From Streptomyces sp. NRRL S-31 (GTDB lineage: Bacteria; Actinomycetota; Actinomycetes; Streptomycetales; Streptomycetaceae), in contig NZ_JOCB01000029.1 of the NCBI RefSeq assembly GCF_000718775.1, positions 1 through 64,000 on the forward strand: a stretch of 64,000 bases of DNA. The letters are read 5' to 3'. Both the position numbers and the translations under genes were made by a program. The notes under the pieces are model-generated. The model had not been told where the DNA came from. It was given only the letters and a program-made list of their open reading frames with translations, and did no database searches. Of this stretch, positions 8,446 through 17,387 are shown in pieces; positions within the stretch are counted from its first letter, which is position 1; every line of letters begins with the position of its first letter.

Positions 8446-9191
8446 CCACCACGACCATGCCCCCGCCCGCCGGGCCCGCCGCCGACGGCCCGTTGACCCC
8501 CACCGACCACCGGTCGTTCGCCTTCCTCGGCCAGGTCAACGGCCATCTGCGCCAGTACCTGTGCACCCTGGCCCGGCACGGCGTGGCCGTGCGCCGCGGG
8601 GAGCCCGAACGCGCCCGGGCCCTGCTCGACGCGGTCCGCCCCTGGCCCCTTTACAAGGGCGGTCAGTTCCTCTTCGACCTGATGGAGTGGGAGGACCTGA
8701 TGACCGACGGCGCTCCCCCGCCCCCGCTGCCCACCGAGCGGATCGTCTCCGCGAGCCTGCTGCCCGTACGGTGGCTCGCCGACGCCACCGCCCCCGCGCC
8801 CGGCGCGGCCAAGCTGATCCCCGGCCAGCACACCGCCGCCGCGTTCGACCTCCCGCTGCGGCTGCTGGCCGGCACGGCCCGCGCCGCCTTCCAGGGCGCC
8901 GCCCAGGACCTGACGGACCTGCTCGGCAAGCCGGCCGACCACGACGGCACCGACAGCACCGGTGACGCCGACGACGCCGGCTACGACGCCACCGATCACG
9001 CCGGTGCCGGACACGACAGCACCGGATACGACGGCGCCGCGCACGCCCCCGACGACGAACCCGCCGACACCGAACCGCCGCCCCTGGAAGCCGGGTTCTA
9101 CCTCTACGAGGACATCGCCCTCGGCGCCCTTGTCGTCCTCGGCCCCCTCCTGGCCGACCACGCGCCCCCCGACCCCACACCCCCCGCCTAG
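8442..9191 (+). CDS. Unknown 249-residue protein of the prenyl synthase operon
   Basis: A GTG at 8442 overlaps the synthase stop codon as GTGA, so the two are translationally coupled. I do not recognise the family. Residues about 20-160 look folded and largely helical (FAFLGQVNGHLRQYLCTLARHG; quoted in part). Residues about 165-215 are low-complexity and rich in Asp, Gly, Ala and His. The end holds YLYEDIALGALVVLGPLLAD, a short hydrophobic segment that could touch a membrane. No signal peptide is present. Tight coupling suggests that it acts with the synthase, perhaps as an accessory or product-handling subunit, which is inference. Confidence 0.7.
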   Translation: MTTTTMPPPAGPAADGPLTPTDHRSFAFLGQVNGHLRQYLCTLARHGVAVRRGEPERARALLDAVRPWPLYKGGQFLFDLMEWEDLMTDGAPPPPLPTERIVSASLLPVRWLADATAPAPGAAKLIPGQHTAAAFDLPLRLLAGTARAAFQGAAQDLTDLLGKPADHDGTDSTGDADDAGYDATDHAGAGHDSTGYDGAAHAPDDEPADTEPPPLEAGFYLYEDIALGALVVLGPLLADHAPPDPTPPA

Positions 9192-9284
9192 GGACGCCGG
9201 CCCCGGCCGCTCCCGAGCAAGGCCCCCGAGCCCGCCGCACGGCGGATCCGCCCATGCGGACACCCCCCACCCTGAAGGGACATC

Positions 9285-9755
9285 ATGGCCACGCAGACCG
9301 AGGCTCCCGTCGAATCGGGAGCGGAGAACAAGCTGTACATCCTCCAGCAGGGCATCGTCGAGGACGCGCCCGGCGGTGTACCGGCCCACCTCAGCTTCGG
9401 CATCCTCAGCACCGTCCCGGACCCGGTCAACCCCGGTGACCTCACCTTCACCCTCAAGGCGCCCACGGGCTTCGCGTTCACCGGGTGGCTCTCCTGGGCC
9501 TACCACGACGTCAACACCCTCCAGGCCAAGGGCAATCTGAAGACCACCCAGGGCAAGCTGTCCGACCAGGGCCGCAAGCTGACCTTCACCCACAACCCGT
9601 ACCTGTCCACCAACCAGGAGGCCCTGGGCTACGCGGCCCAGGTCACCGCCGTCGACGGCGCGACACCGGGCCGTTACACCGACGGTGAGCTGCGTGTGGG
9701 CGCCGCCAACCCCGTCAAGCTCAAGGGCCGCGTCCTCGACCCCAACGAGGACTGA
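9285..9755 (+). CDS. 156-residue protein made mostly of the shared beta-rich domain
   Basis: After about 20 residues this protein consists almost wholly of the domain found at the C-terminus of the proteins at 2808-3425 and 3862-5520. Matching marks are VEDAPGGV, LKAPTGFAFTG, LSDQGRKLTF, VDGATPGRYTDG, VKLKGRVL and the acidic end NED. There is no signal peptide. The gene follows the unknown 249-residue protein by about 90 bases and has a GAAGGGAC ribosome site. A stand-alone copy beside two fused copies suggests a self-associating or partner-binding module. No function is known to me. Confidence 0.75.
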   Translation: MATQTEAPVESGAENKLYILQQGIVEDAPGGVPAHLSFGILSTVPDPVNPGDLTFTLKAPTGFAFTGWLSWAYHDVNTLQAKGNLKTTQGKLSDQGRKLTFTHNPYLSTNQEALGYAAQVTAVDGATPGRYTDGELRVGAANPVKLKGRVLDPNED

Positions 9756-9840
9756 CCCCTCATCACCGCACCCGCCCGCCGGTGGCTTCCACCGCTTCGG
9801 CCCGAAGCCACCGGCGGGACACGCAGAGAGAGGCGAGAGC

Positions 9841-10557
9841 ATGTACGAAGAGGGAAATCGTCCGGCGGGCCGCGGCACAGGCACGGACACGGACACACCA
9901 GCGCCGCGCAGGCGTCGCGGGGCGCGCGGGGTGTGCGGGCTGGGGGTGCTCGTCGCGGCGATGCTGCTGGGCACCTCGCTGCCGGGGAACGCCGCCGCGA
10001 CGCCGGGACAGCCCGGTACGGCGGCACGGGCCACGGCGGCACTCGAGCCGGAGTGCATCCAGCCGGGGAACGCGCGGCTCGACCCGCGGTTCTACTGGCG
10101 CAACGTGTTCGGCGCCCGGCTGGGCGAGGGCGTGATCCACGAGTCGTCGACGCCGAACCCGTTCGGCGGACGGATCGCGCCGGGATCGACGTTCACCTTC
10201 CGCTGGCGCCCGGACACCACCCGCAACCCCCTGGGGGCGCAGTACCACGTCCACCGGGTCAATCTGGCGTCGATCATGGCGGTGGCCGACGTCGAATGGG
10301 TCACCGGTCCGGGCAGTCTCTCCGGGACGACCCTGAGCGCCCAGGAGACACCGCCGGCGAAGCTCGGGGAGACCCAGGTGAGGTTCCGGATCAGGCCGGG
10401 CACGGAAGGCCGGACGGCCACCCTGTCGTCGGCGGACCACAGCCTCACTACGAGGTGGCTGTTCACCAACATCAACAACATCTGGGAGAACACCGGGAGC
10501 ATCTCCTTCACCGTCGCCAGCCGCGCCAGTCTCGGCTGCGACTCGATCCTCGGCTAG
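9841..10557 (+). CDS. Secreted protein of unknown function
   Basis: The 238-residue product has a basic N-terminus with an RRRRGARG run and a hydrophobic stretch (VCGLGVLVAAMLLGTSLPG) ending in Ala-rich residues, consistent with a Sec or Tat signal peptide cleaved near residue 53. The mature part looks beta-rich and holds only a few Cys residues (one near ECIQPGN and one near GCDSILG at the C-terminus) that could form a disulphide. I do not recognise the family. Its size and position recall the neighbouring beta-rich proteins, but I cannot align the shared domain confidently. The ATG at 9841 has a GAGAGAGG ribosome site. Confidence 0.7.
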   Translation: MYEEGNRPAGRGTGTDTDTPAPRRRRGARGVCGLGVLVAAMLLGTSLPGNAAATPGQPGTAARATAALEPECIQPGNARLDPRFYWRNVFGARLGEGVIHESSTPNPFGGRIAPGSTFTFRWRPDTTRNPLGAQYHVHRVNLASIMAVADVEWVTGPGSLSGTTLSAQETPPAKLGETQVRFRIRPGTEGRTATLSSADHSLTTRWLFTNINNIWENTGSISFTVASRASLGCDSILG

Positions 10558-10686
10558 CTCCTCGGCCGGCGGGACGATCACGGGAGGATGACGGGATGGT
10601 GAGGTGACGTACCGGATGCCGGCCGGCGCGCGGTCGGCCGGCGTCCCGGCCCGTCCCGCCGCCCTGTGCGCCCGGGCCGTCTCCGG

Positions 10687-11646
10687 TCAGCCGGCGCGCC
10701 GCCCCTTCTCCAGCGCGTCGGCCAGATGGGACATGACCGTCCAGACGACGGCGTGCCGCAAGGGGGTGAGGTTCCCCGGTTCGATGCTCAGCGTGTCCTC
10801 CCCCAGCCGGAAGGACGGGCCGAGGATCTGCGTCTTCAGCTTCGCACCGCGCAGCCGGCGGCCCAGTCCGGGGGCCGAGACGCTGATCAGGTCGTCGAGG
10901 ACGCGGATGCGGGTCACGTCCTCCCAGGGGACGTCCTCGGCCGCGTCGTCGACGTGCAGCCCGACGCCGTCGAGCAGCAGGGAGCCGTATCTGACCTCCG
11001 CTTCGGGGAGGGCGAGCCGGAGCAGGTCGTGGCGGGCACGGGCGTCGGCGATCCGGACCATGATCCCCGCCAGGGCCTCGGTCAGCGTCGGGCCCCCGCG
11101 GCGCAGCAGGGTCAGGTATCCGGCACCGGCGCCCCCTCCGCCGGGGGTGTCGGAGAGGAACGAGGAGCCGGTGAGCCGACGGGCGCCGTCCCTGCCGTCG
11201 GGCCACAGCACGGCACGGAGCCGGCTGGGCAGCGCCGCGCCGTCGACGGCTGTCCCCTCCCGCGTGAGCGTGCCCTCGCGGAAGTCCGCCCAGGCGTGCG
11301 CCCACCGCACCCGCCGCCGGCCTCGGTGGACGAGCCCGCCCTCGCGCAGCTCCAGCCAGGTCGTACAGGATCTGAACAGGCCCCACACCCCCGGTACGAA
11401 GACCAGCAGGCACACCGTGAGGAAGGCACCCCGCCAGAACGACGGGACGGCCGTCGGCGGTCCGCCGGTCAGCCACACCACGACCGGCGGTACGACGACC
11501 ACTGCCGCCTTGCCCACGGTGGGGCGCTCCCGGTACGTCACCCGCACCGGGCCCAGCGAGGCCGGATCGGCCCGGACGCCTCCGGCGCTGCGCCCTCGGG
11601 GGAGACCCGCGCCGCCCGGCATCCCGGTTCGCCTCTCGTCAGCCAT
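10687..11646 (-). CDS. Membrane protein of unknown function
   Basis: The ATG at 11646 follows a GGGGGGAA ribosome site and gives 319 residues. Two hydrophobic helices lie near residues 43-60 (AAVVVVPPVVVWLTG) and 70-90 (FLTVCLLVFVPGVWGLF). The remaining 220 residues are soluble, mixed alpha/beta, and read like a PH-like cytoplasmic domain (LELREGGLVHRGRRRVRWA). No catalytic motif is visible. An upstream extension of the same frame lacks a ribosome site. The gene lies downstream of the LAL regulator on the same strand with a 170-base gap. Confidence 0.65.
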   Translation of the reverse strand: MADERRTGMPGGAGLPRGRSAGGVRADPASLGPVRVTYRERPTVGKAAVVVVPPVVVWLTGGPPTAVPSFWRGAFLTVCLLVFVPGVWGLFRSCTTWLELREGGLVHRGRRRVRWAHAWADFREGTLTREGTAVDGAALPSRLRAVLWPDGRDGARRLTGSSFLSDTPGGGGAGAGYLTLLRRGGPTLTEALAGIMVRIADARARHDLLRLALPEAEVRYGSLLLDGVGLHVDDAAEDVPWEDVTRIRVLDDLISVSAPGLGRRLRGAKLKTQILGPSFRLGEDTLSIEPGNLTPLRHAVVWTVMSHLADALEKGRRAG

Positions 11647-11816
11647 GCCCGTTCCCCCCGAGTCGGTCAAGTCAGTTGTGGCGTGGGGCAGTTCGCAAGT
11701 CGGCCAGAAGCGATCATAAGTCCGGCCGACGGCACGGCAGGAGGGGTTTTCCGCCAGCCCGCCGATCCCTTCGGGCGGGGCGGGGACCGCGGTCACGCCC
11801 CGGTTCCGGCGCCCGG

Positions 11817-14800
11817 TCAGAGTGCCGCGCCGGACGCCGGGATGCCCACGGTCCGCGTACGCCGTGCCGCCGCGTCCCGCCGCTCGCCGTCGTCGCGGGC
11901 CGGGTCTCCCTCCTGGCACCGCGGGCCCAGCAGGCCGGACAGCTCCGACCGGCGGCGGACCGACAGTTTGCGGTACACGCGGGTCAGATGCTGCTCCACC
12001 GTGCTCACCGTGATGTACAGCTGGGTGGCGATCTGCCGGTTCGACCGGCCCGCCGCGGCCAGCGAGGCCACCCGCCACTCGGCCTCCGTCAGACCGCCGT
12101 CGGCGGCCGTCGGCGGCGGCGGACCGGTCCTCGCCGGACGGCCGTCCTCCGCCCGGAACGGCTCGGCCGGGGCCGGGGGCTCGTCGAGCGGGGTCGCGAG
12201 CTGGCGCAGGCGGTGGGGCGCGCCGCACTCGGCGGCCAGGCTCAGCGCCTCGTTCCAGCGGACCCGTGCGGTACGCGTGTGGCCGTCCGCCAGGTCCACC
12301 TGGCTCAGCTGGGCGAGCACCCCGGCGAGCGAGAGCCGGCTGCCCGCCGTGCGCAGGGTCCGCTCCGCCTCCTGGAGGTGGGTCCGGCGCCGCTCGGGCT
12401 CGTCGACGACGGCGAGGACCTGGAGGGCGCGACCGTGGGCGTCGGTCTCCCGGTCGCCCTGCGTGAGTTCCGCGACGGCCATCCGCCGGGCCCGGTCCGG
12501 CTCGCCGAGGGCCAGGTGCGCCTCAGCGGCGTAGGCACGCCAGCCGAGCGGCCCGAGCGCGTTCGCGTGCTGGGTCCCGCCCCGGGGGGCACAGGCGGTG
12601 AAGTCGTTGAGCGCCGCGTGCGGACGGCCCGTGTCCAGCAGGTGGCAGCCGCGGGCGACCCGGTACAGCGGGCCGAAGGACGAGTCCCACAGTTCGTCGG
12701 GGACCGGGCGTTCCAGGTAGCGGGCCGCCTGGTCCGGATCGCCCATGAGGCTGTGCGCGGCGATCAGGACCGACAGCGGCAGGCCGACGGCGACGCCCCA
12801 GCTGTGGTCGGGCAGCAGCGTCAGGGCGTCCGCGGCGTGGGCCGCGGCGGTGCGCAGGTCCCCCAGCTGCCACCGGATGTGGGCGCTCAGACCGGTCAGG
12901 AACGCCCGTCGGGCCGGGAGTTCGTGCGCGGGCAAGAGGTCCCGCTGCTCCTCGCACAGCCGGTCGGCGAGCGTCATCTCTCCCTCCCGCATCAGTTCCA
13001 GTACGGCCGTGAGGTCCGGCTCCCGGAACCGGCGGGCCTCCGGCACCGCCGGGGCGGGCCGGCGCTCCACGGCATCGTTGTCATCGGCGTCGGGCGCGGT
13101 CACGGGCGGCGGGATCCGTCGGGGGCCGCCGGGACGGGCGGACCCGGCGCGGGGCGGGGGCGTCACCGGCGTGCCGTACCGGGCGATGGCGGTGACGTCC
13201 CGGGTGCCGCGGAAGTAGCCGCGCACCGCGGGATCGTCGAGCGACTCCGGCCACAGGCAGCCGATCAGGGCGTGGAAGCCCCGGGGTTCGTCGTGCGCGT
13301 GCGAGGGCTCACAGGACTCGACCAGCCGGGTCATCACTTCCCGTGCCTGATCGCGGAAACCGAACCAGAGGAACCAGAGGACGAGGACGCGCAGCGCCCC
13401 GCAGTCGGCCTGCCCGGCGCGCGCCGCCGCCAGCAACCGGCCCGCCTCCGGCTCCGCCGCCAGCGGGTTGACGCAGCTCAGCGTGGCGATCAGGGCGGCG
13501 AGCACCTTGCTGCGCTGCGCCGCGCCGAGGTCGGCCCGGTCGGCCAGGCGCAGACAGGCGAGCGCCCGGTCGGTCTCTCCGTCCTTGAGCAGCTGCTGCC
13601 AGGCGTGTCTCAGCACCCGCGCCTGGGACGGGTCGGGCGGCTCGTCCGCGGCGACCAGGTGCCGGGCCACGGCGAGTGCCGGCGCACCGTCCGCGAACAG
13701 CAGCGCGGCGGCCCGCCGGTGCAGGCCCGGCCCCTCGGCGCCGAGCATGCCCAGGACGGCGGCGGGTATCGCCGGGTGCCGGAAGCCGCCGTCCTCCAGC
13801 AGGCCGGCGCACTCCAGTTCGGATATGTGCTGCTCGGTCTCCTCGGTGCTGCGTTCCAGCAGTTGGGCGGCGCGTACGGGGCTGGCGTCCTCCCCCAGCA
13901 CGGCGAGGGCCTGGACGGTCCTGGCGAGGCAGGGGTGGCGGACGAGAGCGGCGAGGTAGGCGGTGCGGAAGGCGTCCCCGACCGGGACGGACGTCGGGGG
14001 CGGGACGGGCGCCGGAGTCGGGGCGGACGTCGGGGCAGGGGCCGGCGTCGGGGTCGGGGTCGGGGTGCGTGTCGTGGACGAGGCGGACTTCTCGCACGAG
14101 GGGGGTGTCGTGGACGGGACGGCGCCGGCCAGGAGGAGGTCGCGGACGAGCGCGGTGGCCAGGGCGGGATTGCCGCCGCTGATCCGGTGGACCGGTGCGG
14201 CCAGCCCGGTGGCCGCCTCGGCACCGACCCCGCGCTCCAGCAGACTCTCGACCTCCTCCTGGCACAGGCCGGTGGCCTCGATCAGACGGGCGCCGGGGAG
14301 TCCGATGAACTCCAGATGGTCACGGGAGCCGTCGCAGAAGGTGCGCGGATAGACCACCGCCAGGGTGATGTCGTGGGACTGGGCGCGGCGGGCGAGGTAG
14401 AGCAGACAGGACTGCGATGCCGGGTCCAGATACTGGGCGTCGTCGACGAGGATGACGACGCCGGTGCGCCCGCCCGCCGCGACCAGCGCGGAGACGAGGT
14501 CCCGCAGGAGGGCGGCGGGAACGGGGTCGGACGGGGTGCCGGACGTCGCGCGCTCGACGAGCCGGCCCACGGCCGAGCGCAGTCGATCGGGAATCCCGGG
14601 AACGTGGATGAACTGTTCGAGGACGGAAAAGGAAATCTCGCGTTCATCGCGGAATCCGGTGGCGTGCAGGCATAAAGATCCGGAAGTGATGGCACGTCTC
14701 TTCATCTCTTCCAAAAGAAACGTTTTTCCAGTCCCCGGCCCTCCTTGCAGGACGAGGACGCCACTGCGCCGTTCGGCCTGTCGGAGGGTGCCGCCGAACG

Positions 14801-14834
14801 GCGCGGAACATAAATCGCAGGCTGCCATCGGCAT
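11817..14834 (-). CDS. LAL-type LuxR family ATPase regulator with two TTA codons
   Basis: This 1005-residue protein has the large LAL architecture. The N-terminal ATPase has Walker A GGPGTGKT at 31-38 and Walker B VVILVDDAQ near 126-134. A long helical, TPR-like middle part follows, interrupted by a Pro/Thr linker (PTPTPTPAPAPTSAP). The C-terminal LuxR helix-turn-helix lies at 915-965 (RSNRQIATQLYITVSTVEQH). Such proteins often act as pathway-specific activators. Leu8 (14811-14813) and Leu54 (14673-14675) are encoded by TTA, the codon read by the bldA tRNA, so translation is probably developmentally controlled. An in-frame stop at 14871-14873 limits the start. The first 200 codons have lower GC than the rest. 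Confidence 0.85.
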   Translation of the reverse strand: MPMAACDLCSAPFGGTLRQAERRSGVLVLQGGPGTGKTFLLEEMKRRAITSGSLCLHATGFRDEREISFSVLEQFIHVPGIPDRLRSAVGRLVERATSGTPSDPVPAALLRDLVSALVAAGGRTGVVILVDDAQYLDPASQSCLLYLARRAQSHDITLAVVYPRTFCDGSRDHLEFIGLPGARLIEATGLCQEEVESLLERGVGAEAATGLAAPVHRISGGNPALATALVRDLLLAGAVPSTTPPSCEKSASSTTRTPTPTPTPAPAPTSAPTPAPVPPPTSVPVGDAFRTAYLAALVRHPCLARTVQALAVLGEDASPVRAAQLLERSTEETEQHISELECAGLLEDGGFRHPAIPAAVLGMLGAEGPGLHRRAAALLFADGAPALAVARHLVAADEPPDPSQARVLRHAWQQLLKDGETDRALACLRLADRADLGAAQRSKVLAALIATLSCVNPLAAEPEAGRLLAAARAGQADCGALRVLVLWFLWFGFRDQAREVMTRLVESCEPSHAHDEPRGFHALIGCLWPESLDDPAVRGYFRGTRDVTAIARYGTPVTPPPRAGSARPGGPRRIPPPVTAPDADDNDAVERRPAPAVPEARRFREPDLTAVLELMREGEMTLADRLCEEQRDLLPAHELPARRAFLTGLSAHIRWQLGDLRTAAAHAADALTLLPDHSWGVAVGLPLSVLIAAHSLMGDPDQAARYLERPVPDELWDSSFGPLYRVARGCHLLDTGRPHAALNDFTACAPRGGTQHANALGPLGWRAYAAEAHLALGEPDRARRMAVAELTQGDRETDAHGRALQVLAVVDEPERRRTHLQEAERTLRTAGSRLSLAGVLAQLSQVDLADGHTRTARVRWNEALSLAAECGAPHRLRQLATPLDEPPAPAEPFRAEDGRPARTGPPPPTAADGGLTEAEWRVASLAAAGRSNRQIATQLYITVSTVEQHLTRVYRKLSVRRRSELSGLLGPRCQEGDPARDDGERRDAAARRTRTVGIPASGAAL

Positions 14835-14942
14835 CGCATCGTCCTGTTCCCCTGCACGGAGCCGCCCGGTTCACGCTTTCCGGGACGACGACTGACCCCC
14901 CGTCCGTTGGTGATCAAGTGTAGGTCAGGTGAGGTGAGTTAC

Positions 14943-14956
14943 CGGATCGCGATCCG
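14943..14956. promoter_or_regulatory. 14-bp perfect palindrome upstream of the LAL gene
   Basis: CGGATCGCGATCCG lies about 110 bases upstream of the regulator start, in a locally AT-richer stretch (14957-14980) that resembles a promoter. It is a candidate operator. Confidence 0.35.
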
Positions 14957-15051
14957 AGTTTTGTCATTTCTTGACTTGTGCGGAGTAAAGGGGAATCCGG
15001 ACCGCACGGCCCCGTGCGGCAGAGAACGTACGAGGTCGGCGCGCGGGCCGC

Positions 15052-16167
15052 TCACGGCAAGCGCTCCTCCTGCCGGCCGTCGGCCGGGGCGCCGGTGTCC
15101 ACCCGTTGCGGCCGGCCGGTCTCGGCGGACGCGTAGACCGCCGCCACCACGGCCACCGCCTGCCGTCCGGCCGCCCCGTCCACCAGCGGCGGCCGCCCCT
15201 CGCGCACCGCGTCGCAGAAGTCCAGGAGCTGGTCGCGGTGCGGCTGGTACAGCAGGCCCGCGGCGTCCCGGGTGCGGTCCCGCGCCAGCTCCGCCGCGTG
15301 CTCGGCGGACTGGTCGGCGGCGCCGTACGCCCCGTACGCGGGCGCGTCCTCACCGTCCTGGGCGAGGTGCAGATAGGCGAGTTCGTCGTCGTCGATGACG
15401 ACCGAGCCGCGGTCGCCGTTCACCGCCGTCCGGGCGGTGCGGCCCGGATAGGCGGCGGTGGTGGCCAGCAGGGTGCCCAGCGCGCCGTTCGCGAAGTGCA
15501 GACTGGCCGTCGCCACGTCCTCCACCTCGATGCCGGGGTGGGCCAGCCGCGCGGTGTGGGCGGCCACCTCCACCACCGGTCCGGCCAGCCACTGCACCAG
15601 GTCCACCGCGTGGATCGCCTGGTTCATCAGCGCCCCGCCGCCATCCAGGGCCGGTGTGCCGCGCCAGCCGCCGGAGGCGTAGTACGACGGACCGCGCCAC
15701 CAGGCCAGCTCGGTCATGACGGAGGTGACCCGGCCCAGCCGCCCCGACTCGATCGCCGTACGGGCCAGCCGGGCGGCGGGGTCGAAGCGGTGCTGGGACA
15801 TCACGCCGAGTGTCCGCCCGGTCTCCCTGGCCACGGCGATCAGACGGTCGGCGGCCCGCGGCGACACGTCGACGGGCTTCTCCACCAGCACGTGCTTGCC
15901 GGCGCGCAGCGCCGCCTCGGCCAGTCCGGCGTGGGTGCCGCTCGGGGTGCACACCAGCACGGCGTCCACGTCCCGCCGGGCCAGCAGCCCCGCCACGTCG
16001 GTCGCCGGGCGGCCCACCGCGGCCGCCAGCGTCCCGGCCCGCACCGGGTCCCGGCCGGCCACCGCGGCCAATCGCGCCCGGCCGGCCAGTTCGTCGTCCT
16101 CGCGGGTCAGCAGCCGGGCCAGGAAGCCGCCGATCGACCCGCAGCCGATCAGTCCGAACGTCAGCAA
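15052..16167 (-). CDS. Gfo/Idh/MocA-family oxidoreductase
   Basis: The 371-residue product begins with an NAD(P)-binding Rossmann fold, GLIGCGSIGGF at residues 4-14. It has the family's LVEKPVDVS segment near residue 95, where Lys-Pro contacts the cofactor and substrate. The catalytic half contains a QHRFDPAARL stretch and a GGGALMNQAIHAVDLVQW helix. Members usually oxidise or reduce sugar or cyclitol carbons. The size is normal. A strong terminator (16264-16292) lies between this gene and the other oxidoreductase upstream, so it is probably its own transcription unit, although its family and orientation tie it to the same locus. Confidence 0.9.
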   Translation of the reverse strand: MLTFGLIGCGSIGGFLARLLTREDDELAGRARLAAVAGRDPVRAGTLAAAVGRPATDVAGLLARRDVDAVLVCTPSGTHAGLAEAALRAGKHVLVEKPVDVSPRAADRLIAVARETGRTLGVMSQHRFDPAARLARTAIESGRLGRVTSVMTELAWWRGPSYYASGGWRGTPALDGGGALMNQAIHAVDLVQWLAGPVVEVAAHTARLAHPGIEVEDVATASLHFANGALGTLLATTAAYPGRTARTAVNGDRGSVVIDDDELAYLHLAQDGEDAPAYGAYGAADQSAEHAAELARDRTRDAAGLLYQPHRDQLLDFCDAVREGRPPLVDGAAGRQAVAVVAAVYASAETGRPQRVDTGAPADGRQEERLP

Positions 16168-16232
16168 CGCAACCTCTTCCGGTCAGGGGTTCCCGTCAGG
16201 GTTCCAGTCGGGGCTCAGTCAGGGGCCGTGGA

Positions 16233-16264
16233 GGCCGGGTGGCCGGGTGGCCGGGTGGCCGGGG
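16233..16264. repeat. Four tandem 8-bp units
   Basis: Three copies of GGCCGGGT and one GGCCGGGG run from 16233 to 16264, immediately before the terminator hairpin. They are intergenic. Confidence 0.85.
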
Positions 16265-16292
16265 CGGGAGCGCGGTGGGACCGCGCTCCCGC
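16264..16292. terminator. Terminator of the 19.0-16.3 kb minus-strand operon
   Basis: Perfect 13-base arms (16264-16276 and 16280-16292) enclose a GGG loop, just past the stop of the gene at 16305. Confidence 0.7.
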
Positions 16293-16304
16293 TCGCCGGA
16301 GGGC

Positions 16305-17387
16305 TCAGGTGCGGACGGAGGGCGGCCGGGGAGCCGGGTGGGCGGCCTCGGCCAGCAGGCCGATGCGCGCCACACCGCGCAGGTCGAGGCCGGGCGGCCC
16401 GGCCGGTGACAGCAGCGCGGCGACCGACCAGCGCAGGGCGTTGTCCAGGGGTGAGTCGTGGATCAGCCACTCGCGCCGCAGCCCCGGCCCCTCCACGGCG
16501 AGCCGGTGGGTGTTGCGCGGCAGCCGGGTGCCCCGGGGCAGGGTCACCGGGTCCAGGTCCAGTCCGAAGCGCACCGGCCCGGCGAGCACTTCCACCCGGC
16601 GCTGTCTGCTCTCCCCGGCCGTGTCGGGCAGGTCGAACCAGGCGGGCTCGGCCACCTGCCCGGACGGGTCGGGGCCGACGATGGTGGAGTACAGCTCGAC
16701 GTCCACGGCGTCGGCCACGGCCTGCTCGTGGGCGGCGGTGCTGGTCAGCTCGGGGTCGGTCGCCACCCGCAGGGCGCACGCCTCGGGGCTGGTGCCCATG
16801 TAGGTGTCGTACGTCGCCGCGGGCAGAGCGCCGCGCACCAGGGCCAGCATGTGCAGCCACTCGTAGCCGAAGACGCCGTAGTCGTGGTCGACGAAGCGAC
16901 CCGCCGCGATGTCGGCCCGCCGGTCCTTGCCGAACCCGACGCGGACCGCCCGCAGCGCGTGCCGGGGCGCCAGTTCCCGCCGCAGCGTGCGCAGCATGGC
17001 CATCGCCTGGGAGTGCCGGTACTGGTCCATGACCACCAGCCGGGCATCGGGGTGGCGGTCCAGCAGGGAGGTCAGCTCGGGGATCTCCCATGTGCGGCAC
17101 AGCGGCTTCTCCACCAGCAGCCGGGCCGCGGGATCGACGGCGAGCACGTCCGCCACCGCCGCCACGTGGGTGGCGGTCGGCGAGCACACCGACCAGACGT
17201 CGACGGGCCGGTGGGCGGCCGCCTGCTCGACCCGGTCGAAGACCGGTACCGCGCCGGTCGGGGCGCCCGGGGCGGGGTCGACCACGCTGACGTCGAACCC
17301 GAGGTCGCTCAGCAGCCGTTGGTGCAGCCGGCCGGCGGCCCCGTATCCGATGACGCAGACGTGCGTCCCGGACGTACGGGGCCTCAT
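16305..17387 (-). CDS. Gfo/Idh/MocA-like dehydrogenase
   Basis: The 360-residue product has an N-terminal Rossmann motif (VIGYGAAGRLHQ, residues 12-23), the LLVEKPLC segment near residue 90, and a DQYRHSQAM helix beyond it. The C-terminal half is more divergent than in typical members, with a VDHDYGVFGYEWLHM segment. Its ATG overlaps the stop of the adenosylhomocysteinase-like gene by 4 bases (17384-17387), so the two are translationally coupled and probably act in consecutive steps. The substrate is unknown; sugars, cyclitols or amino-carbonyl intermediates are possible. Confidence 0.8.
   Translation of the reverse strand: MRPRTSGTHVCVIGYGAAGRLHQRLLSDLGFDVSVVDPAPGAPTGAVPVFDRVEQAAAHRPVDVWSVCSPTATHVAAVADVLAVDPAARLLVEKPLCRTWEIPELTSLLDRHPDARLVVMDQYRHSQAMAMLRTLRRELAPRHALRAVRVGFGKDRRADIAAGRFVDHDYGVFGYEWLHMLALVRGALPAATYDTYMGTSPEACALRVATDPELTSTAAHEQAVADAVDVELYSTIVGPDPSGQVAEPAWFDLPDTAGESRQRRVEVLAGPVRFGLDLDPVTLPRGTRLPRNTHRLAVEGPGLRREWLIHDSPLDNALRWSVAALLSPAGPPGLDLRGVARIGLLAEAAHPAPRPPSVRT

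Noticed and set aside
11676..14675. A 999-codon plus-strand frame antisense to the LAL regulator
   Set aside because: Long antisense frames are expected in GC-rich coding DNA; the minus strand has complete Walker and helix-turn-helix motifs, while this one has no recognisable domain.
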